This document shows, piece after piece, positions 1 through 5,948 of a DNA stretch of 5,948 nt. The stretch comes from Bacteroidota bacterium (GTDB lineage Bacteria; Bacteroidota; Rhodothermia; Rhodothermales; UBA10348). The DNA lies in assembly GCA_004356265.1 (NCBI GenBank), contig SMXK01000120.1:1-5948 (forward strand), in the 5' to 3' direction. A program made the position numbers and the translations under genes. Under the pieces are notes generated by a model. That model saw only the letters and a list, made by a program, of their open reading frames with translations. It made no database searches and had not been told where the DNA came from. Position 1 is the first letter of the stretch, and the number at the start of each line of letters is the position of its first letter.

Positions 1-314
1 GCAGACTCCAGATCTCCTGACGCGTGATTAGCCCGAGACAATGATGCCAGAAGAACATGATTGAAGGGATCCAGCCGTAACCCCTCTTTAAAGACGGCTT
101 TCGAGCCTTCATAATCTTCCCAATACAGTCGGGTCAACCCGCGCAAGACAATTCGTTCGAGCTGCCGGGCATCTGTTAAATCTTTCGAGTCAACAGATTG
201 GTACGCATGTACATTATTGATGTGTCCGGATAGGAAATAGATAATACCGCTCAAGACCAGCGACAGGCCGATCGGGAATCGCGAGCCGGAAGAATGTGGA
301 CAGTCAGGGCGCAT
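1..314 (-). CDS. Exported TPR-repeat protein, N-terminal part (runs off left edge)
   Basis: An uninterrupted minus-strand reading frame starts at ATG (complement 312-314) and stays open to base 1, giving 104 residues. The N-terminus (MRPDCPHSSGSR) carries basic residues, followed by a hydrophobic stretch at about residues 13-30 (FPIGLSLVLSGIIYFLSG) and a V-H-A site at residues 35-37. Together these look like a type I signal peptide, or possibly an uncleaved membrane anchor. From about residue 50 the chain fits one tetratricopeptide repeat: the helix pair RGLTRLYWEDYEGSKAVFKE, then the L-x-L-D-P turn. TPRs are protein-binding scaffolds, so a periplasmic assembly or interaction role is likely, but no specific function can be given. 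An in-frame ATG at complement 333-335 would add seven residues (MPILVSL). I prefer 314 because it puts the charged region directly before the hydrophobic core. No clear Shine-Dalgarno sequence is visible. The gene is divergent from the ligase at 447. It is supported by the translation, not by homology search. Confidence 0.72.
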   Translation of the reverse strand, partial: MRPDCPHSSGSRFPIGLSLVLSGIIYFLSGHINNVHAYQSVDSKDLTDARQLERIVLRGLTRLYWEDYEGSKAVFKEGLRLDPFNHVLLASLSRANHASGDLES

Positions 315-446
315 AAGTGAAACCAGAATAGGCATCCGAAACGAATCCGAAATTGTGAGGTTTCGAAAGACCCTTGCCGGAGCGGTTGTAAATCTGGTTT
401 TCCGGCTTTAATCTTCGCGCTCGGATACGCGGAAAACTTATCAATA
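315..446. promoter_or_regulatory. Divergent intergenic region with short direct and inverted repeats
   Basis: These 132 bp separate two divergently transcribed genes and should contain both promoters. The octamer ATCCGAAA occurs at 334-341 and again at 345-352, exactly 11 bp apart, about one helical turn. CGAAAC (337-342) is mirrored by GTTTCG (360-365), and the perfect palindrome TTTCGAAA lies at 361-368. This spacing would suit a dimeric regulator, but it is only a candidate operator. For the plus strand, the best sigma-70-like pair I see is TTGTAA (386-391) with TTTAAT (407-412), with a short 15 bp spacer, which is weak. GGAAAA at 431-436 is a poor ribosome site for the start at 447. Confidence 0.3.
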
Positions 447-2366
447 ATGGGCGAACACGACATATACGACACAAGTGATCCAGCCACAATGCGGCGGTTC
501 ACACGGCAGATTATCAACGATATTCGAGCCGCAGAACACATGATTCAGAACGAAATGTTCGAGACCGGTATCCGGCGGATCGGCGCTGAGCAAGAGTTAT
601 TTCTGGTCAATGAAAGATGGCATCCCTCACCGGTCGCGATGGAAATTCTGGAAGCGAATACAGACCCCCGTCTGGTCAGCGAACTCACCCGATTCAACCT
701 CGAATTCAATCTGGATCCACTCGAATTCAAGGGTGATTGCCTCTCTACGCTGCACTCAGATATTGACGATGGACTCGAATATATTCGTGGCCTCGCACGT
801 CAAGTGAATGCTGAAGTGGCACTTGTCGGGATTCTACCTACCATTCATTCGTCCGATTTACGTATCGAGAACATGGCGCCGATGGAGCGCTACCATGCGC
901 TCAATGATATGATAATGGAGCTCATGGGCGGGACAGCCCAGTACCGTATCGGTGGCGTCGATGAGCTGTTTTACCAGCACGACAACATAATGGTGGAGGG
1001 TTGTAATTCGAGTTTTCAGACTCATTTCCAGGTAACTCCAGACGAATTTGCACACTACTATAATGTGGCGCAGCTGATTGCCGCCCCTGTGCTTGCAGCA
1101 TCCACCAATTCACCGACTCTTTTCGGAAAACGATTGTGGAGAGAAACTCGCATCGCGTTGTTTCAGCAGGCCATAGATACCAGAAGCAGCAATCTGTATC
1201 TGCGTGACATGAGTCCGCGTGTGCACTTCGGGTCGGAATGGGTCAACTCGTCTGTACTGGAGCTTTACAGAGAAGATCTGGTCAGATTTCGGGTGATCAT
1301 GACGAGTGATTTTGACAATCCATTTGATTCACTCGAAAACGGAATTGCGCCAAGATTGCGGGCGTTGCAGTTACACAACGGCACTGTTTACAGGTGGAAT
1401 AGAGCGTGTTATGGAATCACGAACGGTAAGCCACATCTTCGAATCGAAAACCGAATCCTTCCATCGGGCCCGAGTGTGATCGATGAGGTCGCGAATTCGG
1501 CCTTCTGGTTCGGCTTGGAAGATGGACTCGCGAACAGGCATGAAGATATTCGGCCTCTTCTGGTTTTTGATGACGTCCGAAGCAATTTCATAGCGGCGGC
1601 CCGGGAAGGGTTATCCGCTGAGGTGAACTGGATCGATGGCAAAATGTGGCCGGTAGCGGAGCTCATTCGAACAGAACTTCTTCCGATCGCCCGCGAAGGA
1701 TTAGAAAGGAATAATATCGACGAATCAGATATTGATAGGTATTTGAGTGTGATCGACGAACGTGTTGCTTCCCGAATGACAGGTTCGCAGTGGCAACTTG
1801 CCAGCTTGAGCAAGATGAAGACAGCCGGAAGCTCAAGATCCCAACGACTCGATACCCTGGTATCGAAAATGGTGGCTTTCCAGAAAGAGGGGAAAGCAGG
1901 CCATTTATGGGACATCGCGGATACGATCGACGAATCGGTGTCGAAAGCCCCAGGTTTGCGGGTCGAGCATTACATGTCCACAGATCTATATACAGTCCAT
2001 GAAGATGAGTTGATAGAACTCGTAGCGGTGCTCATGGACTGGAAAAATATTCGGCACGTTCTTATTGAGAATAAGGACCACAGTCTCGTTGGGATTGTGA
2101 CCCATCGAGCGATCTTGAGGTACCTGGCGGCGAGCAAAACCTCCGGGTCAGATAAAGATGAGCCCGTAAGCGACGTCATGACGGTTGATCCGATATTCAT
2201 TTCGCCGGAAACCAGCACCAGGCAGGCGATTAGCCTGATGCGCGAACATAAGGTAGGCGCCCTCCCCGTTGTCCGGGATGGACAACTCGTTGGAATCGTT
2301 ACTGAGACCGACTTCAGCAGAATGGCGTCCAGAATGTTAGATGAGTCCCTCGGCCAAGACCAATAG
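447..2366 (+). CDS. GCS2-type glutamate-cysteine ligase-like enzyme fused to a C-terminal CBS domain pair
   Basis: The product has 639 residues and no signal peptide, so it should be cytosolic. Residues ~15-470 resemble the carboxylate-amine ligase/GCS2 branch of the glutamate-cysteine ligase superfamily, which makes gamma-glutamyl amide bonds using ATP and Mg2+. Supporting motifs are RRIGAEQELFLV at 43-54, where E48 and E50 match the G-x-E-x-E metal-binding strand; ASTNSP at 218-223 followed by a W-R-E-T-R segment; and RIENR at 332-336, matching the family's R-x-E-x-R strand. A linker leads into two CBS motifs at about 508-566 (HYMSTDLYTVHEDELIEL) and 574-633 (VSDVMTVDPIFISPE, ending in GQLVGIVTETDFSRM). 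CBS pairs usually bind adenine nucleotides and regulate the attached domain, so adenylate control is inferred. The substrate is not established: cysteine is the family default, but another amine is possible. The ATG at 447 is chosen because the helix before the RRIGAEQE strand is complete from there. The gene is followed after 36 bp by the exported peptidase. Confidence 0.85.
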   Translation: MGEHDIYDTSDPATMRRFTRQIINDIRAAEHMIQNEMFETGIRRIGAEQELFLVNERWHPSPVAMEILEANTDPRLVSELTRFNLEFNLDPLEFKGDCLSTLHSDIDDGLEYIRGLARQVNAEVALVGILPTIHSSDLRIENMAPMERYHALNDMIMELMGGTAQYRIGGVDELFYQHDNIMVEGCNSSFQTHFQVTPDEFAHYYNVAQLIAAPVLAASTNSPTLFGKRLWRETRIALFQQAIDTRSSNLYLRDMSPRVHFGSEWVNSSVLELYREDLVRFRVIMTSDFDNPFDSLENGIAPRLRALQLHNGTVYRWNRACYGITNGKPHLRIENRILPSGPSVIDEVANSAFWFGLEDGLANRHEDIRPLLVFDDVRSNFIAAAREGLSAEVNWIDGKMWPVAELIRTELLPIAREGLERNNIDESDIDRYLSVIDERVASRMTGSQWQLASLSKMKTAGSSRSQRLDTLVSKMVAFQKEGKAGHLWDIADTIDESVSKAPGLRVEHYMSTDLYTVHEDELIELVAVLMDWKNIRHVLIENKDHSLVGIVTHRAILRYLAASKTSGSDKDEPVSDVMTVDPIFISPETSTRQAISLMREHKVGALPVVRDGQLVGIVTETDFSRMASRMLDESLGQDQ

Positions 2367-2402
2367 TTGTTGCGGCCCTCAATATCAAATTATTACTCCA
2401 AG

Positions 2403-3806
2403 ATGAAATCACGCTCGCCATTAATTTTTTCGTCACTCGTGGTCTGCGCTATAGCCTGTGTGTCGGCCATCTCTTTTTCCAATACGGTTTCCGCGCAGGC
2501 AACCGGGCCGGATACCATCGTGGATCGATATCGGGCAGATGCGGACCGATTAATCGAAGCAGCTCTTGCCGACAGTTTTGCCTATGATCGACTGGCATAC
2601 ATGACCGATACGTTCGGACCCCGGTTCTCGGGATCCACCAATTTGGAATCTGCGATTGACTGGATGCTCGAAGCCATGGCCCAGGATGGTCTTCAAAATG
2701 TGATCGGGGAGGAGGTCATGGTGCCGCATTGGGTGCGGGGCGATGAATCTCTCACGCTTATGGAGCCGCATGAGTCAAACATGCAGATTCTTGGGCTCGG
2801 CGGTTCGGTTGGAACGCCTCCCATGGGTATTACAGCGGAGGTACTCGTTGTAAAAGATTTTGATGATCTGGATGCACACGCGGACGAAGCCAGAGGGAAA
2901 ATCGTCCTCTTTAATAACGATACATGGAGGGGATATGACACCACGTACCGTCGAAACGGCGCGATACGGGCGGCTCAAGTCGGAGCAATAGCCATATTAA
3001 TCCGGAGCGTCGCACCTGCATCGATGTCTACACCACATACCGGTACCTCGAATTATGACGAAAATACGCCCCGGATTCCCAAAGCGGCTGTAACGCTCGA
3101 GGATGCAAACATGATGCAGCGCATGCAAAATCGCGGACAGAAAATTGTTGTTCGATTGAAGATGGGTGCCACAACGCTGCCGGATGTGTTGTCTCGGAAT
3201 GTTCTTGCAGAAGTAGTTGGATCTGAATTTCCAGATGAAATAATCGTACTCGGTGGCCATATTGATTCGTGGGATGTTGGACAAGGGGCTATGGACGACG
3301 GTGGAGGCGTAGTTGCCGCATGGCAGGCCGTGAAGCTGATTCAGGACCTGGGCCTGAAGCCGAAACGAACGGTTCGCGTAGTGGCTTGGACGAACGAAGA
3401 GAATGGAATGCGCGGTGCAAACGGATATAGGGATGCACACGTTGACGAGATCGACAACCATATCCTTGGTATTGAGTCAGACGGGGGTGTCTTTAAACCC
3501 CGCGGGTTCGGTTTCTCGGGGTCGGGCGACGCCTATGACCTTCTGGTCGAGATTGGTCAATTACTCGAGGGCATTGAAGCTGGCCAAATAACTCGTGGTG
3601 GAGGCGGCGCCGATATCGGTCCGCTTATGGCTGAAGGCATGCCCGGAATGGGCCTGAGCGTTGACGGAACAGAATATTTCTGGTACCACCACACGCACGC
3701 AGATACGATTGATAAGCTGGATCCCCACGAATTAAACTTGTGTGTCGCCGCGATGGCCGTAATGGCTTACGTCGTGGCCGACATGGATCAGCGGTTACCT
3801 CGTTAA
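2403..3806 (+). CDS. Exported zinc metallopeptidase, M28 family, carboxypeptidase Q-like
   Basis: The product has 467 residues. It begins with a signal peptide: MKSR, then a hydrophobic core to about residue 25, and a V-S-A site at 29-31 before Q32. The mature enzyme should act in the periplasm or outside the cell, cleaving dipeptides or short peptides. Residues ~142-254 form a protease-associated (PA) insert. The two-zinc site is complete: H286 and D288 in GGHIDSWD, D298 in AMDDGGG, the catalytic E332 and ligand E333 in TNEENG, D360 in IESDGG and H430 in HHTHADT. The order and spacing match carboxypeptidase Q (plasma glutamate carboxypeptidase) of the M28 family. The frame is also open from TTG at 2367, immediately after the ligase stop, which would add 12 residues (MLRPSISNYYSK). 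I choose ATG 2403 because it gives a normal signal peptide. A lipobox reading around C19 is possible but weaker than the type I site. It is probably co-transcribed with the ligase, since the gap is only 36 bp. Confidence 0.9.
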   Translation: MKSRSPLIFSSLVVCAIACVSAISFSNTVSAQATGPDTIVDRYRADADRLIEAALADSFAYDRLAYMTDTFGPRFSGSTNLESAIDWMLEAMAQDGLQNVIGEEVMVPHWVRGDESLTLMEPHESNMQILGLGGSVGTPPMGITAEVLVVKDFDDLDAHADEARGKIVLFNNDTWRGYDTTYRRNGAIRAAQVGAIAILIRSVAPASMSTPHTGTSNYDENTPRIPKAAVTLEDANMMQRMQNRGQKIVVRLKMGATTLPDVLSRNVLAEVVGSEFPDEIIVLGGHIDSWDVGQGAMDDGGGVVAAWQAVKLIQDLGLKPKRTVRVVAWTNEENGMRGANGYRDAHVDEIDNHILGIESDGGVFKPRGFGFSGSGDAYDLLVEIGQLLEGIEAGQITRGGGGADIGPLMAEGMPGMGLSVDGTEYFWYHHTHADTIDKLDPHELNLCVAAMAVMAYVVADMDQRLPR

Positions 3807-4083
3807 ATGCCGGGTATACATTTCGGCGCTCCGGTCATTTCGTCCTCCAGCCCCGGGTTATTCTTCCGATTTCTAGTCGGAGGGTTAAATCGGTGTCGAA
3901 CTGAGATTCGAACGCGATCACAAAAAATTCGCATAATCCGCAGAGACGCACGGGAATACGATATTATTCTATCCGCCCCGATGGACTATTTTTGCCGAAC
4001 AATGGAATACGCTCCGGTTGGCATATTTATTGCAGACGATTAACTGTTTTCAGGCACGTTTATCATTTCACTATACACAATCG
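3807..4083. other. Non-coding stretch between peptidase and endonuclease VII-like gene, with a PAS-like scrap
   Basis: No convincing gene lies in these 277 bases. A 78-codon plus-strand frame (3807-4043) opens right at the peptidase stop, but it is low complexity at first (ISSSSPGLFFRF) and lacks a ribosome site. Its last part, 3981-4040, reads MDYFCRTMEYAPVGIFIADD and resembles the entry strand of a PAS sensor domain (typically E-x-A-P-V-G-I-F-I-x-D). It is cut by TAA at 4041-4043, and no further PAS sequence can be read in any frame. It is either a relic of a sensor kinase gene or a chance match. Short AT-rich tracts just before 4084 may carry the promoter of the next gene. Confidence 0.4.
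3863..3883 (+). terminator. Possible stem-loop after the ligase-peptidase unit
   Basis: CTTCCGAT (3863-3870) can pair with GTCGGAGG (3876-3883) around the 5-nt loop TTCTA, giving eight pairs, two of them G-U. It sits 57 bp after the peptidase stop, where a transcript end is expected. It is not followed by a T-run (GTTAAAT follows), so it is a weak intrinsic terminator at best and may only be a 3'-end stabilising hairpin. Confidence 0.22.
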
Positions 4084-4503
4084 ATGGAAACGCCGAAAAA
4101 GCATTGCAGTCACTGTAAGACGGAAAAAACCCGCGATCAATTCGGGTGGCAGGATCATGAACGCGGAGTCTATCGGGAGTCTTGTATGGAGTGTGATGCC
4201 AATGCCGAATCCATTTTCGGGATCGAAAACGACTATGAAGCTCGGCGAGCTGCACGCCTTTTCAGAGAGTTTGGATTGACGCCATCGGATGAAGAAGCCA
4301 TGCTCTGCAATCAAAACAATTGTTGCGCTTCATGTCGAAAGCGTACACTGGAGAAACGACTCGTCGTTGACTACTGTCAGGAAACCCAGACCGTACGCGG
4401 ATTGCTGTGTCCAACCTGTCATTCAACGGTTGGTCAGATCGGGATGGATATTTCCGTAATGCAGAACGCGCTGGACTATCTTCGGTCTTCGCAGGCTGCT
4501 TGA
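4084..4503 (+). CDS. Endonuclease VII-family zinc protein with altered active site
   Basis: The product has 139 residues and no signal peptide. The N-terminal half holds a zinc-ribbon-like motif, C8-x2-C11 ... C34-x2-C37 (HCSHCKTEKTRDQF ... RESCMEC), often seen ahead of HNH/endonuclease VII domains. Residues ~65-133 match the phage T4 recombination endonuclease VII family: LTPSDEEAMLCNQNNCCASC, then RLVVD, then VRGLLCPTC, then a closing helix NALDYL. The structural zinc cysteines C81, C84, C109 and C112 are intact. The usual D-H-x-H catalytic stretch reads D96-Y97-C98-Q99, and the usual Asn after the last Cys is H113, so only the Asp is kept. Resolvase-type nuclease activity is therefore doubtful, and a DNA- or protein-binding role or early decay are alternatives. 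The frame extends upstream to ATG 4018, but the 22 extra residues look like translated intergenic DNA; ATG 4084 gives the usual short lead before the first CxxC. There is no Shine-Dalgarno sequence. TATACA at 4072-4077 would place a transcription start near the ATG itself. The gene is convergent with the pseudogene, whose stop is 17 bp away. Confidence 0.72.
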   Translation: METPKKHCSHCKTEKTRDQFGWQDHERGVYRESCMECDANAESIFGIENDYEARRAARLFREFGLTPSDEEAMLCNQNNCCASCRKRTLEKRLVVDYCQETQTVRGLLCPTCHSTVGQIGMDISVMQNALDYLRSSQAA

Positions 4504-4520
4504 TTGACGAAGGACAGATG

Positions 4521-5948
4521 CTAAAACGAGTCTGCTTCCTGATTCTTCATTAATCGCCTGACTTCTTCCAGAACGGTTCGCGCCCGCTCGTCACGCGGAG
4601 ACAGAATGAGTACCTGCTGCAGAATGTATACGGCCCCCAAATTGACTAAAGCGTTTACGAATTCAGGGTCAAATTATATCGCTTCCTGAAAAGCCAATTC
4701 GGGATCTTCAATTTTTTGTACCGAAAGCGAAGCTGTTCCGAATCCGTAATGTGCAGACGTAAGCCACGGATCCTCGGTGATCGCAGACGTGAATTCTGCG
4801 CGGGCTTCTTCAAAACGCCCACGTGATTCAAGCAGTTGCGCCAGAGTCAAATATCGGGACGAGTTCAGGTAGGAGGGCTAGCATCACAGGCACCAGCGTA
4901 GTGTCTGCACTCGATCGAATCCAATGATCTGAAGCTGGCGTGTGGGGCATTTTGCGCTTCGACCTTGGGCATATGGCAGCTGAAACAGGTCGCGTTGCCC
5001 GAATGGTCTGATCTGGCGGGTTCCTCCTGAAACCGATTTTCGATATTCGCATGACATGAAATACGAGTATCGTTAAAATACTCAGGCCCTATGTCCCGGA
5101 AACCTCAACATAACAAGAGGCGGGAAACCAGCTGTTTTCTGGATACAATGCGGGTCGTGGCAGGTAACACACGTGAGTGGTTGGGGCGACTTGCGAGTTT
5201 GTATAAAACACGCTGATTTCTTGAGTCGATCTGCATGGGATATGACAACAATATCCTCACCTGAGTCCGGAGTAATCTCTTCAAAAATCGCAATGTGAGA
5301 TGTCTAGGTTTGTCCAGGCCGAAAATCAAAGTCCCCCCGGCCCTCCTTGAGGACCGTTGCAGCACCGGTGGTGTGAGACTGTTGACATACATCGATTTGT
5401 CGTGAAATGGAAAGATGTGTTTGGTTAATGATGGTCAGATCGATGGAATCCCGTGGGGTGAATTCTGCCAGCCGTTCCTCCACGTGGAGCGCCCCGGCGC
5501 GATGACATCTTTCGCAACTGATTCCTTCCGGGACGTTTATGAATTTTCCGGACACAAACGGGATTTGTTCGGGATACGCGTTGTGACAAGACATGCATCG
5601 CGAAGTTAACGTACGATCGAAGCGAACATTATTCCTTTCATAACCCGGGCTTAGCGCCCACCCAGTACGTCGCGAGAACCACCTCAACGGGAGTTCATGG
5701 AGTTCCCCGTTATTCACGGTGACGTACGCACGGGCAGCATTCCCGCTGCCCAAGACAAAATCAAATTTCCTGATCAGAGAATGGATCTTCCGACCTTAAT
5801 CATCCAGTCTGAATTCCTCCTGGAAATATTCGTCGTCGCTTCGGAACGGCCGATAATAATAGTTTGATCTTTCATGAAAAATGGCGTCCGCAGAAAAATC
5901 CTCTACCTCGCGTTCTTGGGTTATTGTGTAGAAGGATTGAGACCTGCC
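4521..5948 (-). pseudogene. Broken multiheme cytochrome c with C-terminal TPR repeats (start lies beyond right edge)
   Basis: Read on the minus strand from 5948 to the TAG at 4521-4523, one protein family can be followed through all three frames. The order is: RSQSFYTITQEREVEDF and the YYYRPF strand; DFVLGSGNAARAY; the heme site CMSCH (5583-5597) in CMSCHNAYPEQ; CERCH (5502-5516); CQQSH (5373-5387), a heme site with its second Cys lost; FDFRPGQ; ADRLKKSACF; CVTCH (5157-5171) in TCVTCHDPH; GPEYFNDTRISCHAN with RISCH (5051-5065), which has lost its first Cys; CFSCH (4973-4987) in CFSCHMPKVEAQ; DHWIR; and then TPR-like helices (YLTLAQLLESRGRFEEARAE). Intact relatives are exported multiheme c cytochromes with TPR tails. 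Breaks seen: TAA at 5796-5798, TAG at 5304-5306, frame changes between about 5140 and 5095, near 4930 and near 4870, and TAA at 4674-4676. The repeat around 4620 is about 11 residues short. Six interruptions plus two damaged heme motifs argue for real decay. Sequencing error could explain some breaks but hardly all. Confidence 0.82.

Noticed and set aside
251..541. Minus-strand open frame across the divergent region and the ligase start
   Set aside because: It overlaps the exported TPR gene in another frame and the first part of the ligase. The translation is basic and serine-rich with no recognisable domain.
1409..1915. 168-codon minus-strand frame inside the ligase gene
   Set aside because: It is antisense to a well-supported conserved coding region, and its composition (Ser/Arg-rich) is typical of a shadow frame.
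2997..3461. 154-codon minus-strand frame inside the peptidase gene
   Set aside because: It lies antisense to the PA domain and zinc-site motifs and has no recognisable domain of its own.
3887..3930. tRNA-like fragment on the minus strand (GTTCGAATC resembling a T-loop)
   Set aside because: The bases flanking the loop do not form the 5-bp T stem, and no acceptor or anticodon arm can be drawn around it.
3807..4043. 78-codon plus-strand frame as a real small gene
   Set aside because: It starts exactly at the peptidase stop without a ribosome site and has no coherent domain beyond the short PAS-like end. It is described as non-coding instead.
5105..5392. 95-codon minus-strand frame and the plus-strand frame at 5415-5609
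   Set aside because: Both are out of frame with the cytochrome relic in the same DNA and show no heme motifs or known domains.
5304..5753. 149-codon minus-strand frame as an independent cytochrome gene
   Set aside because: It begins mid-motif at a TTG inside DFVLGSGN, and family sequence continues on both sides of its bounding stops, so it is one segment of the larger pseudogene.
1..5948. CRISPR array, insertion sequence ends or att-type direct repeats
   Set aside because: I saw no regularly spaced long repeats, no transposase motifs and no matching terminal inverted repeats around the endonuclease VII-like gene or the pseudogene.

Overview
The window looks like a chromosomal segment of a Gram-negative bacterium. 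Two products carry export signals, and a decayed gene encodes a periplasm-type multiheme c cytochrome. Base composition is near balanced. The mix of a glutamate-cysteine-ligase-like enzyme fused to CBS domains, an exported M28 carboxypeptidase Q and a multiheme cytochrome with a TPR tail resembles environmental Rhodothermota/Balneolota, Gemmatimonadota or Acidobacteriota-type genomes. That assignment is a guess from gene content, not a demonstrated placement.

Layout, left to right. Positions 1-314 (minus strand) hold the N-terminal third or so of an exported TPR protein that runs off the left edge. Positions 315-446 are a divergent intergenic region with a short repeat cluster. Positions 447-2366 (plus) encode the GCS2-like ligase with a C-terminal CBS pair. 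Positions 2403-3806 (plus) encode the exported zinc carboxypeptidase, 36 bp downstream and probably on the same transcript. Positions 3807-4083 are non-coding, with a hairpin and a short stretch whose translation resembles the start of a PAS domain. Positions 4084-4503 (plus) encode a small two-zinc-site protein of the phage T4 endonuclease VII family whose catalytic residues are mostly replaced. Positions 4521-5948 (minus) are a pseudogene of a multiheme cytochrome c/TPR protein that extends past the right edge.

Functional links are limited. The ligase and the peptidase form a plausible two-gene unit (cytosolic gamma-glutamyl-type ligation, periplasmic dipeptide cleavage), but nothing in the sequence proves a shared pathway. 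The right third is a decaying or reshuffled zone: a broken cytochrome gene, an apparently active-site-dead endonuclease homologue and a possible PAS scrap lie next to each other, while the left two thirds are intact. No rRNA, tRNA, CRISPR array, insertion sequence or phage structural gene was recognised. The strongest candidates for something unusual are the intact zinc-binding but catalytically altered endonuclease VII homologue and the CBS-fused ligase. I did not find a convincing new multi-gene system.
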